Source of the DNA: an uncultured Gammaproteobacteria bacterium
GTDB taxonomy: Bacteria; Pseudomonadota; Gammaproteobacteria; Arenicellales; JAANXG01
Assembly: GCA_947259395.1 (NCBI GenBank)
Contig: CAMYMN010000039.1
Coordinates: 1 to 41,191 of the forward strand
Length of the DNA stretch: 41,191 bases
Direction of reading: 5' to 3'
Part shown: piece after piece, positions 15,879 through 24,020 of the stretch
Position numbering within the stretch: the stretch's first letter is position 1
Layout of the letters: each line of letters begins with the position of its first letter
Notes under the pieces: generated by a model
The model's input: only the letters and a program-made list of their open reading frames with translations
Databases searched by the model: none
Told to the model about the DNA's origin: nothing
Program-made: the position numbers and the translations under genes

Positions 15879-16877
15879 TCAAGAGCCCTTGCAATCGTTG
15901 CACAACAAACCGTCCAGTTCCTTGCCGCGCCAGCGTCGGCGCAGATCCTGATAATTGGAATCATTCCAGATCTGTTTGATCGGCCGGTCCCGGCAATTGC
16001 CGAGAATGTTCGATCGTTCTTGGTCCACGCAACACATGATCATGTCGCCGTTCCACATGATCCACGCACGCCAGAAAGGAATCGGACATATCTGCACCAA
16101 ATCCATGGGCCGGTTGCCGAGCTCGGCCGCCTCGATGTCGGCACTGGCGCGATTGTCGAGTTTCCTTGCCTTGAACCTGACCCCTGCCGCTTTCCAGTAC
16201 GCCTTCTCGTTACTAAGGTTCGACTCCACTTCTTTCGTGAGCACCGTCCAAATATTAATCTTTGGTGTCCGCAGGCGCTGCTGCTTTTGCAGCCGCACCA
16301 ACCCGAGGATGTTTTGCATCACCTTATCGTACTTCAAAGGCGGCATTGCCTTTTCGTAAACCTCGGGAATAATCGAATTGAAGCTGATGTTGATTTCATC
16401 GAGACCCGAATGCAGCAGTCGATAGGCGCGTTCCTCGGTCAGCAACGCCGCGTTGGTGATGATGCGCACTGCCGGACGCCGGCGGCCGTTGCGCTTACGC
16501 ACAATATACTCGATGCGTTCCTCAATAGATTTGTCCACCAGCGGATCGTTGAGCAGATACGGATTGATCTGCACCAGGTTCGGAAACGTCAGCGCTTCAT
16601 CGATGATCTGTTGATACAATTCATCGCTCATGCGTCCGGTTATCCGGTTTGTTTCGCGTCCCACTCCGCAGAAGGTGCAGCGGGCGTTACAACCGCTGCG
16701 GGTTTGGATGTCGATGGAATATGGGTAATCCGGCGTGAAACGTGTGTAGCGAAACCACTTCAGGTATTCCACGAACGGGATCGATGACGCCGACGGCGAA
16801 TTGGGCATCACCACCTTGCTCACCTTGTAGCTGAGCTGGTACTTGAATTTCGCCCATTGCGCGGCGGCGGTGGTCAT
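15879..16877 (-). CDS. radical SAM/SPASM domain protein
   Basis: This 332-residue enzyme has the cluster motif CNARCTFC (C63, C67, C70) after a ~60-residue N-terminal part. The core strands are QINPYLLNDPLVD, IITNAAL and INISFNSI. The C-terminal SPASM-type region has CPIPFWRAWIMWNGDMIMCC and ends in CNDCKGS, for auxiliary iron-sulfur clusters. ATG 16877 is preferred over an in-frame TTG three bases upstream. It lies downstream of the flippase gene on the same strand and upstream of the AspH-type gene (~170-nt gap). Known relatives modify peptides, sugars or lipids, so no reaction can be assigned. Its fixed company with a CDP-alcohol transferase and a hydroxylase suggests head-group or chain tailoring. 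Confidence 0.85.
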   Translation of the reverse strand: MTTAAAQWAKFKYQLSYKVSKVVMPNSPSASSIPFVEYLKWFRYTRFTPDYPYSIDIQTRSGCNARCTFCGVGRETNRITGRMSDELYQQIIDEALTFPNLVQINPYLLNDPLVDKSIEERIEYIVRKRNGRRRPAVRIITNAALLTEERAYRLLHSGLDEINISFNSIIPEVYEKAMPPLKYDKVMQNILGLVRLQKQQRLRTPKINIWTVLTKEVESNLSNEKAYWKAAGVRFKARKLDNRASADIEAAELGNRPMDLVQICPIPFWRAWIMWNGDMIMCCVDQERSNILGNCRDRPIKQIWNDSNYQDLRRRWRGKELDGLLCNDCKGS

Positions 16878-16925
16878 CAATGGTTTCGGGTGCAGTATAA
16901 AGGCTAGGAAAAGTGCGGCCGCAGT

Positions 16926-18473
16926 TTAGCGCCGGAACGGTGCATTGCCAACCGTCACGATCGGGGCCGCCTGCCGCGGGCGCAATCCGACCAGCCCCGC
17001 CATAAACAGCACATCAGAGCGCTGCAAAATCCCGGTGATGGCAGAGAGCGCGCCGAAACTGACGAAGTAGACAAAAGTTTTCCATACCAATCCCAGCCCG
17101 TGGGAAGACTCCACGTACAACGTCAAAACCAGCACCGGAATGGCGGCTGCAAACGCGACCACGAGTACCCGTAGGTAAAAACCGAATGGAAACACCCGCT
17201 TGAGCGGCACGTGCAGGACGTGCCCGATCTTGTGCAACACATAGATCCAGGTGACGGCCACCGCTATCAATGTAGCGATGGCCGCACCGATCATGCCCAA
17301 CCACAGCACCAATGGCACACTTAGACACAAGTTGAGCAACACCGTGTACACCGACCAACGCGTCACCACCTGGGTTTGATTGACTGCCTTCAACACCGCG
17401 GCGTAAGCACCGACGCGCTGAAACAACACCAGCGAGTAGACCATGAACACCCACGCCGCATTTACATAATCCTTCGAGAACAGAACCACAATAAGATCTT
17501 GAGCGACGGTCACCAGCAGCACCATCAGTGGCAACACGATCAATGACACCTTCTTGATCGACTCGTTCCACAATCCCAACAGCGTTTCGGAGTCTCGGCG
17601 CATATGCAGCGAGACCAATTGCGGCATCATCACCGAGGCGACCGTGAACGCGATGGTGGGCACCATCGGGATCTCCCACGAGCCGACCGTATATTCGGCG
17701 AACACCACCACCGGGAGAAAAAACATCACCACATACTTGTCAACAAACTCATTGAGCTTCCACATGATCTGCGCAATGCTCAACGGGATCGAGTATGCCA
17801 ACACCTCTCGCATCAAGCCTTGCGGCAAGGCTTCGGTATCGGGAGCAAAGTGGCGGCGAAAGAGAAACGCGCTGACCACCAACCGAAACACACCATACCC
17901 CACCAGGCAATAGGTGATCACCTCAATGGATTGGCCGCCAAATGCGGGAGTAGTTACGGCTACCACAAACACCAGGCTGAACAGAATGTTCACCAGCGCC
18001 GCATGCTTGGTACGATCGATGGCAATCAACGCGTTTTGGATCGGCAGTGTCGGTAATTCGATGAGCGCCAGGATCATCAGCGGCACGAACAACCCCAACA
18101 CCGAATAGCCGTTGGCATTGGTTACCGCACCGATGATCAACAACAAGAGCCCTCCCGCGATACCCAACAAAAACAGCATGCGCGCGACCATCAGCGCATA
18201 ACGTCTACGCGCGGTGGAATACTTACCGAAAAAATAAAAGATGCTGTCGGATAGGCCCAATTCAGACAACTTGGTGACCGTGAGGTAGGTCACCAATGCA
18301 AAGCTCAACAGCCCGAAATCTTGCTTATCGAGCAGACGCACAAGGATGATGATCGCCACGATCTTGCTGAACGCACCGACGATCTTGCTCGCCACCATGA
18401 TGCTTGCCTTGGAAGCAAGCTGTGTGCCGTTAACCGCACCTGCTGGCTGCATTTCAGGGGGATCAGCCGCCAT
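16926..18473 (-). CDS. Wzx-like polysaccharide/lipid flippase (MOP superfamily)
   Basis: This 515-residue inner-membrane protein has about 14 predicted hydrophobic segments and the typical N-terminal sequence of Wzx/RfbX flippases (SKASIMVASKIVGAFSKI, then ILVRLLDKQDFGLLSFALV). This family moves lipid-linked glycans or lipid II from the cytoplasmic to the periplasmic leaflet. No glycosyltransferase or polymerase genes are nearby. The gene starts three bases after the stop of the upstream CDP-alcohol transferase fusion (ATG 18473, TGA 18477-18479). The likely cargo is therefore the phospho-head-group lipid made by the neighbours and not an O-antigen unit; that is inference. Confidence 0.88.
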   Translation of the reverse strand: MAADPPEMQPAGAVNGTQLASKASIMVASKIVGAFSKIVAIIILVRLLDKQDFGLLSFALVTYLTVTKLSELGLSDSIFYFFGKYSTARRRYALMVARMLFLLGIAGGLLLLIIGAVTNANGYSVLGLFVPLMILALIELPTLPIQNALIAIDRTKHAALVNILFSLVFVVAVTTPAFGGQSIEVITYCLVGYGVFRLVVSAFLFRRHFAPDTEALPQGLMREVLAYSIPLSIAQIMWKLNEFVDKYVVMFFLPVVVFAEYTVGSWEIPMVPTIAFTVASVMMPQLVSLHMRRDSETLLGLWNESIKKVSLIVLPLMVLLVTVAQDLIVVLFSKDYVNAAWVFMVYSLVLFQRVGAYAAVLKAVNQTQVVTRWSVYTVLLNLCLSVPLVLWLGMIGAAIATLIAVAVTWIYVLHKIGHVLHVPLKRVFPFGFYLRVLVVAFAAAIPVLVLTLYVESSHGLGLVWKTFVYFVSFGALSAITGILQRSDVLFMAGLVGLRPRQAAPIVTVGNAPFRR

Positions 18474-18476
18474 CGC

Positions 18477-19781
18477 TCACTCCGATGTCACCGCGGAAGC
18501 CCGGCGATGCTGCTGCCGTTTCACGATGAGCGCAAACACAATCCGGGCTGCGTAGACGATCACCGTGGCAATCGCCCATAACAACGTAACATAGAAGGCC
18601 AGCAACAGATTTCCCGTCAACGCGCCGGCGAGCCACACCAACACGTAGATGTTGCGCCGCCCGGCCACTAGCCTGACTGCTCTGTCAAACGCCGTGTGAT
18701 CGTGAATTTGGTGTCCGCTGATGAGGCGATAGACACCGCATAGGGCGCGGGCCAGGATCATCACCAACAGGATTGCGAATCCGATCCACAACGCGTTGGC
18801 ATCGCCGGTGGCTTGACGCAAACCCCAACCCAAGGCGATGTACCAACTAAACTCGAAGCTCACGTCGAGGCTGTGATCCAGGCGATCACCGAACGGACTA
18901 CTCAATAGCTTTATCCGTGCCAGCTTACCGTCCACCCCGTCCAAGATGCCCGCAACCACGGCAATGATTAATCCCAGCAGAAAATACTCGGTTGCGAACA
19001 AATAGGTGCCGAAAAACGCAATCAACGCGGAATACACGGTGATCTGATTGGGTGTGATGCGGGTGTTTGCCGCCGCCTTGGCCAACATATTCTCGGGCCA
19101 CGGATGTAGATAGCGGGCGGGAAAGTCGAGCACCCCTTTTTGCGCCGCATCGATGAGCAGGCGAGCGGCGCGATCGCGATCCGCTTCGCTGGCCGCATGG
19201 CACCACCATGGGCGCAGATGTCGCCGCAGCGCCGGCAGATAACGGGGTAACGTGTCCACACCGAGCGCGCGCACCTCGCGCATGGCGGCGCCGGAGGCGA
19301 TGGCGGATTCGTTTCCATCCATCGACACCACCGCATCCCGAGCCAGGCGCCCCAAACCGGTATTGTTGGCACCATCGACCAAGCGCACCGGGACGGGAGA
19401 CGCGTGTACCGCCTGATAAAGCCGCGCATCATAGACCGCCACCGCAGGCATTACCAGGACCTGCTCTGTCAACTGATGGACATGCGGCGCGTCGCTTACC
19501 TCAACCACCAGTGGGGACGCATTCAGCGTTTGCCGCTGCGCATTGATTACGCCGGTCAGGTCGTGTTTCGCCTCCAACCTGCCGCTACTCACCGGCACAA
19601 CGGCGACACGCGTAATGCCTTGTGCAACCAGGTGGTGAAGATGGCGTTGGAACGGAGAGCGGCCCAGCAGTGGTTTGAACTCCGGCCACTGCTCGAGGGG
19701 TCCATGTTCCCGCACGCAAACGGTAATCACCGCCTCATAGTCGGGCCCGCTCGGATGGGGCCGTGTGGCGAGCTCAGTCAA
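18477..19781 (-). CDS. degenerate nucleotidyltransferase–CDP-alcohol phosphatidyltransferase fusion (copy 2)
   Basis: This 434-residue paralogue of the 13603-14904 gene has the same layout: an N-terminal nucleotidyltransferase-like half without the glycine-rich loop (EAVITVCVREHGPLEQWP, SPFQRHLHHLVAQGITRVAVV), a linker ending in the shared ITPNQITVYS, then a membrane CDP-alcohol phosphatidyltransferase domain. Here the catalytic motif is complete: D281-x2-D284-G-x2-AR-x8-G298-x3-D302-x3-D306. This copy should be able to attack a CDP-activated donor and pass the phospho-group to an alcohol. The start is a TTG (19779-19781) with no ATG nearby, so the N-terminus is uncertain by some residues. 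It forms a tight unit with the flippase gene. Confidence 0.82.
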   Translation of the reverse strand: MTELATRPHPSGPDYEAVITVCVREHGPLEQWPEFKPLLGRSPFQRHLHHLVAQGITRVAVVPVSSGRLEAKHDLTGVINAQRQTLNASPLVVEVSDAPHVHQLTEQVLVMPAVAVYDARLYQAVHASPVPVRLVDGANNTGLGRLARDAVVSMDGNESAIASGAAMREVRALGVDTLPRYLPALRRHLRPWWCHAASEADRDRAARLLIDAAQKGVLDFPARYLHPWPENMLAKAAANTRITPNQITVYSALIAFFGTYLFATEYFLLGLIIAVVAGILDGVDGKLARIKLLSSPFGDRLDHSLDVSFEFSWYIALGWGLRQATGDANALWIGFAILLVMILARALCGVYRLISGHQIHDHTAFDRAVRLVAGRRNIYVLVWLAGALTGNLLLAFYVTLLWAIATVIVYAARIVFALIVKRQQHRRASAVTSE

Positions 19782-19951
19782 ACTATTAATTACACAGTGT
19801 TCGAAGGTCTCGACACTGTCCTTCGTGAAAATGGCTGTGCATCCTAATATGGGACACGCGTGGGCGCAACCGGGTTCCGGACCGCATCAGCAGATGCATT
19901 CAGATGCATTATTGACGCAACCCCGACGACTGGGCGTCGACGGCAGTTTGA
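19782..19951. other. intergenic stretch with no gene
   Basis: The gap between the start of the CDP-alcohol fusion and the repeat at 19952 shows no convincing coding frame. It has a doubled 10-mer (cagatgcatt twice, near 19894-19913), an AT-rich patch at 19780-19800, and an imperfect hairpin around cgacgac/gcgtcg (19924-19939) that may be the outermost hairpin of the repeat element. A promoter for the genes at 19781 and below could lie here, but no clear boxes were recognised. Confidence 0.4.
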
Positions 19952-20090
19952 TCGCGGAACAAAACCCCGTGCGTGAGCACGGGGATGGACGCGATGCCCG
20001 CACGGTATCGTGCGGGCCACGGACGAGGCCGGGTGCGGCTTTGCCGACACGGGATGATTCCCCGCGCATAAGCGCGGGGAGATTCAATTA
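19952..20090 (+). repeat. left inverted repeat bracketing the RND gene (hairpin-rich, REP-like)
   Basis: These 139 nt are the reverse complement of 22558-22727 with about two substitutions and one 31-nt gap. It contains hairpins in a row: ccccgtgcgtgagcacgggg, gcccgcacggtatcgtgcgggc and ccccgcgcataagcgcgggg. Its inner end (gattcaatta) supplies the stop codon of the RND gene (tta, 20088-20090). The pattern of short GC-rich palindromes recalls REP/BIME clusters. Confidence 0.85.
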
Positions 20091-22553
20091 CGTCGCGAGC
20101 CGCTGCGCCCGCAAGTTGGTGTGCCACTGCAGAATCGCGGGAAATACCGTCAACGAACTGAGCATGCAGGCGCCAAGACCGATACACGCCACCAGGCCGA
20201 GAGACTGCAGTCCGAGGTTCGACGCGGTCAACGTCCCGGCAAACCCGAGCATGGTGGTCAACGTCGTCAAGAACGCCGCGGCGCCGGTGGTTTTGACCAC
20301 ATGCCTCAGCCCGCCGGCCCCGCGTTCACGGAAGCGGTGGTAGATGTGGATGCCGTTGTCCAGCCCGATTCCGAGTACCGTCGGCAGGACCACCATATTG
20401 AATACGTTCAACCGCACATCGAATGCCGCCATCAGACCGAGCATCCACAGCGTGCCGACGGCAACCGGTATCAATACCACAATCGTATGCGTCACACTGC
20501 GCAATACGAGCAGAAGAATAATCACAACGGTTACCAACACAGCGGAAACCGCAAGCGCTGCATCCTCTTTCATCAAGTTCAGCATGTCGACAAAGATCAT
20601 CGCCTCGGTGGCGGGATAATAGGTTTTATTGTTTATGGTAATTTCTCGAATATCGTCAACGAAGGCCTGTGCTTCCTCCAACTTCGAGGTGCCCTTGCGG
20701 TTATAGATGTACACCAGGTAGCCGCCGGAGCCGGGAACACCCGTGTAAATCCGCTGCAGCGGTAATGGCAAGTCCGTGGGCTTCATCTCGGACACGCCCA
20801 GGTAGGTCATCAACTTCTGAAGTTCGGTTTTTCGCTCATCGTCTTCCCCGAAATCCTCCAGCAATCTCGTTGCTTCCGCTAATTGGGCTTGTATCCGGTC
20901 TATGATCTCGATGCGCTCCTTTTGATCCTCGGATTCCGGCACCAAGTTATAAATAGACTTTACTTTGTCGATGGTCGGGTCTCCGGCGGCGTCACCCAGT
21001 TCCTTGATCGACTCAACGGTGTCTACCAACTCCTTTACATCATCCAAGCTGTCCACGAACACCACCGCCTTATCTGAACGCAGCGGAAATACTTCTCTGA
21101 TCTTGCGCTTGACTTCATTCAGACTCGCGACTTTGGTTTTCAACTTACCGAAGTCGTTTTCAAATTCAAGCTGATTCAAGACCGTGAGGCTGACGACACA
21201 CAACATGGCTCCGATCACCAATATTGTGTTGGAGAACGGAAAAACCCCACCCTTTATGACCGTCTCTGTCCGTTCCCGCGGCGCACGGTAGAGCTTGACC
21301 CGTTCAGCAAGGACGATCAACGCCGGAAACACCAAATACATCGCCAACAACGTAAACGCAATGCCGGTGCCGGCGATGAATCCAAACTCAGAAAATGCCC
21401 GAAAATTAGTGGTCATCAGCGAAAAGAACCCGGCCATGGTAGTCACCGCGGCCAACAAAGACGCGTGGCCGGTTCGTCGATACACCGTGCTCAAGCCCTG
21501 CTCTAATGTACCACCGTGTTGCCGTACTTCGTTGTAGCGTGAAAGATTGTGGATTCCAAAGTCGATCCCCAGACCAAACAGAATCAACACCAGAAAAATC
21601 GTAATCAGATTCAAGCCGCCGAGAACCACTTGGGTGACCGCGAACGTCCATAAAAAACCAACTACCAACGGTACACCGATATAAAACAACGCCGATAAAC
21701 GCCGGAAAAATAGGACCACCACTAAAAAAATTGCAGAAAGCGACCAAACCGCACTGCCCTTGATGTCACCCATGATGGCGTCAAACTTGGCAACAAGATT
21801 GGTGACCCTGCCGCCGAGTGTAACGCTCATCTCAGGATGGTATTTGGAGGCATCGACGCGCCGAATCGTGTCCTGGAGCTGTGAAATGATACGTTTTGAA
21901 TAGGCCACATTGGTCGTCCCGCCCTTGGGCATAACCACCAGGATGATGAGATCGCCGGCATCATTTTCAAACAGTTTGTGTTTTTCCGTCTTGTCTTCTT
22001 TCCCTTCATATTTTTGCTCAATGTCATCGAAATCCAGGGACGGAGCTCGATGTTTTGTTCCGCGGATACTGATTTCAACCGGCGTATCTTCAACTTTGAA
22101 TTTCAGGTGCTTCTTCTCGTAGTCGAGCCGTGCCGCCAGCCGGCGATCGATTTCCTGCAAGTCATTGGTGTCAACAAAGAGCAACTTATTTCTTTCGAAG
22201 ATCGCCGTGTCTTCACTGAACTCCGCACTACTTACCCACTCCAATTGCAAAACTTCGGCCCTGAGGTCTGACAGAAACCGTAATGTCGCATCCCGATCCG
22301 GTGATTCGACCAGGATCATGGCATTGCTGTAGCCGCCGGTTTTTTGGATTACCGTGCGCAGATTTTCAACGCTTTGCGCCCCTTCGGGCATCAAGGAAAT
22401 GATGTTCGCATCGAGCTTCAACTCTTTGGCAAGGAAGAAGCAGTAATAAGCGGATACGAACGCGGCGATCAGAACCAGCCAATACAAACGTGCGAGAAAG
22501 GCCACGACCCAGCGAATGGGTCTTGGAGTCACGCTGTCTTGATCTGCGGCCAT
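20088..22553 (-). CDS. MMPL/RND-family lipid transporter, HpnN-like
   Basis: This 821-residue inner-membrane transporter has two homologous halves. Each has one N-terminal helix, a large periplasmic loop (~50-280 and ~450-640) and a five-helix bundle. The proton-relay motifs are GLGIDFGIH in half one and GIGLDNGIH in half two, as in MMPL and HpnN proteins. HpnN moves hopanoids towards the outer membrane; MmpL proteins export long-chain lipids. The chosen start is ATG 22553. The open frame extends further upstream, but that part is the translated inverted repeat and would precede the first helix by ~80 odd residues. The stop lies inside the left repeat. In this locus it is the candidate exporter of the sphingoid lipid. 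Confidence 0.88.
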   Translation of the reverse strand: MAADQDSVTPRPIRWVVAFLARLYWLVLIAAFVSAYYCFFLAKELKLDANIISLMPEGAQSVENLRTVIQKTGGYSNAMILVESPDRDATLRFLSDLRAEVLQLEWVSSAEFSEDTAIFERNKLLFVDTNDLQEIDRRLAARLDYEKKHLKFKVEDTPVEISIRGTKHRAPSLDFDDIEQKYEGKEDKTEKHKLFENDAGDLIILVVMPKGGTTNVAYSKRIISQLQDTIRRVDASKYHPEMSVTLGGRVTNLVAKFDAIMGDIKGSAVWSLSAIFLVVVLFFRRLSALFYIGVPLVVGFLWTFAVTQVVLGGLNLITIFLVLILFGLGIDFGIHNLSRYNEVRQHGGTLEQGLSTVYRRTGHASLLAAVTTMAGFFSLMTTNFRAFSEFGFIAGTGIAFTLLAMYLVFPALIVLAERVKLYRAPRERTETVIKGGVFPFSNTILVIGAMLCVVSLTVLNQLEFENDFGKLKTKVASLNEVKRKIREVFPLRSDKAVVFVDSLDDVKELVDTVESIKELGDAAGDPTIDKVKSIYNLVPESEDQKERIEIIDRIQAQLAEATRLLEDFGEDDERKTELQKLMTYLGVSEMKPTDLPLPLQRIYTGVPGSGGYLVYIYNRKGTSKLEEAQAFVDDIREITINNKTYYPATEAMIFVDMLNLMKEDAALAVSAVLVTVVIILLLVLRSVTHTIVVLIPVAVGTLWMLGLMAAFDVRLNVFNMVVLPTVLGIGLDNGIHIYHRFRERGAGGLRHVVKTTGAAAFLTTLTTMLGFAGTLTASNLGLQSLGLVACIGLGACMLSSLTVFPAILQWHTNLRAQRLAT

Positions 22554-22557
22554 AATA

Positions 22558-22727
22558 TAATTGAATCTCCCCGCGCTTATGCGCGGGGAATCATCCCGGC
22601 TACGCCGGGATACACTGGACTCGGCCGGTTGTCGGCAAAGCCGCACCCGGCCTCGCCCGTGGCCCGCACGATACCGTGCGGGCATCGCGTCCATCCCCGT
22701 GCTTACGCACGGGGTTTTGTTCCGCGA
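22558..22727 (-). repeat. right inverted repeat bracketing the RND gene (hairpin-rich, REP-like)
   Basis: This is the 170-nt partner of the left repeat, in inverted orientation. It carries an additional 31-nt block with the hairpin cccggctacgccggg that the left copy lacks. The inner end (taattgaatc) stops four bases before the RND start codon at 22551-22553. Just outside is one more small hairpin (ccggcat/atgccgg, ~22734-22750). Confidence 0.85.
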
Positions 22728-22774
22728 TAAACCCCGGCATCCAATGCCGGAGGATGGGAAGCTGGGGTTAGATG

Positions 22775-22838
22775 GGAAAATGGGGACGAACCCCATTAAG
22801 TCAAGGGTCTGACGCCGTTCTCCCCGACCCCATTTTCC
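22775..22838. repeat. long-armed hairpin repeat, ggaaaatgggg/ccccattttcc
   Basis: Perfect 11-bp arms at 22775-22785 and 22828-22838. This motif type (aaaatggggtc) is widespread in proteobacterial intergenic repeats associated with REP-type Y1 transposases. With the repeat at 22558-22727 it fills the 357-nt gap between the RND gene and the lipocalin-like gene; nothing coding was seen there. It could act as a transcription stop or a processing site within the operon. Confidence 0.6.
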
Positions 22839-22910
22839 GGCGTTGTCCCCCAGCTACTCGTACGAGACACATTCAGCCTTGGTGTTCGCCACCTTGGTGC
22901 ACGATGCGGG

Positions 22911-24002
22911 TTAACGCTTGAACATCATGATCTCGGCCAACGCCGTCCCGGTCAACTGCTGGTCGCCATCTTTACCCCGATAAGTCAAATCGTACTGTGC
23001 GAGGTACCTGTAATGCACCGGTGTATTCAAAAACTGCACGAAAAACCGCTCGATGGGCTTCAGTTCACGCACGAAGTCGAATCGTTGCAGCAGGCGCGTC
23101 ATAGTAATTTTACCCTCTACCGTCCCGTCGGTTCCCGCTATTTGAAACTGGATCGCATGCGGCGGCAACCGGTCAACCGCAACGTCATACTCGGCTTCAT
23201 TGGGTGCGTCAATTTCGGGCGAGATTAGCGTGACCGGAAATCTCGTCCATTGCTGACGAATTCGTCCGCCACCCATGACCGCAAGAAAGCTCGATTGCCT
23301 CTGTCCCGGCCGCTGTACGAGATAAAAGACCGGTGACGACGGGTCCTGGCTATCGATGGACGCGATCCGCATCCAACTGCGCGACACCTTGGACAAAGAA
23401 CTGTTGTTCAAATAGCGGATAGCAAAACCCCGGCCGTTGCGCAGCGGTTGCCACGCTCCCGCATCACCCGCGCTCTCCGATCCGCGTCGGTATCGGCCCC
23501 GGGCATGGGCCATGGGCATCGTGTAAGAGGCGTATTGAAATCTCGCGGATTCAGGGTCCGGAATGTGTCCGAGCCGCCAGGGCTCACCGCGCGCTTCCAC
23601 AGCTAGATCGACTTCGCCCCGGCTGTTGCGCAAATACAGGCGGTAATTGGGATGGGTCCCACTGAAACGATGGTGTGCGATCTTAAGATCCAACTGGCGG
23701 TCATCGAAACTCCAATCTTCGCGGCCGCGGCCGTTCTTGATCACCAAAGGTTTATCACTGTCGGGAGACAACAGCGAACCGATCACCAGCGCGCGGTGAT
23801 CGGTCGGCCCATAGTTACTGATCAAGATCTGGACGGCGAGGAAGGTGCCGTCCTCGAAATAGAAATACTGATCCCAGCCTTCGGTATAAGACTCCGCGCC
23901 GAGAAGGAGGGGACGGTGATCTTTAATGTCGGTGGCAAAAGCCAGAGCGGCGCCAAGGCCAATTACCGACACGGCCAACAATAGGCCTAGCCAACGGCGC
24001 AT
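22911..24002 (-). CDS. exported lipocalin-like protein, resembling Svf1/AttH-type carriers
   Basis: This 363-residue protein begins MRRWLGLLLAVSVIGLGAALAFA, a good signal peptide, so it is periplasmic. ATG 24002 is chosen over an in-frame TTG at 24017. The mature part is all beta-like. Its first block, W-D-Q-YFYFEDGTFLAVQILISNYG, resembles the E-T-Q-x-FY..DGTFA..Q..YSN block I recall from fungal Svf1, a double-lipocalin protein that binds ceramide. Later blocks (RGEPWRLG, ASYTMPMAHARGRY) fit the same AttH/Svf1-type fold. It lies 18 nt downstream of the serine-palmitoyltransferase-like gene, so a role as periplasmic carrier of the sphingoid lipid is plausible. The resemblance was judged by eye; the family call is tentative, but gene and export are secure. 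Confidence 0.6.
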   Translation of the reverse strand: MRRWLGLLLAVSVIGLGAALAFATDIKDHRPLLLGAESYTEGWDQYFYFEDGTFLAVQILISNYGPTDHRALVIGSLLSPDSDKPLVIKNGRGREDWSFDDRQLDLKIAHHRFSGTHPNYRLYLRNSRGEVDLAVEARGEPWRLGHIPDPESARFQYASYTMPMAHARGRYRRGSESAGDAGAWQPLRNGRGFAIRYLNNSSLSKVSRSWMRIASIDSQDPSSPVFYLVQRPGQRQSSFLAVMGGGRIRQQWTRFPVTLISPEIDAPNEAEYDVAVDRLPPHAIQFQIAGTDGTVEGKITMTRLLQRFDFVRELKPIERFFVQFLNTPVHYRYLAQYDLTYRGKDGDQQLTGTALAEIMMFKR

Positions 24003-24020
24003 AAGGGCGGGTAACAAAAG

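Noticed and set aside
12581-16877. A hopanoid locus (because of HpnN-like RND and radical SAM genes)
   Set aside because: No squalene-hopene cyclase, HpnC/D/E or typical HpnH/HpnJ sequence is present, while Spt- and CerR-like genes point to a sphingoid lipid.
22554-22796. 81-residue N-terminal extension of the RND protein
   Set aside because: It is the translation of the inverted repeat and adjoining hairpins. The same peptide (SPRISAGRFNY) is read from the other copy, and the real first helix follows ATG 22553.
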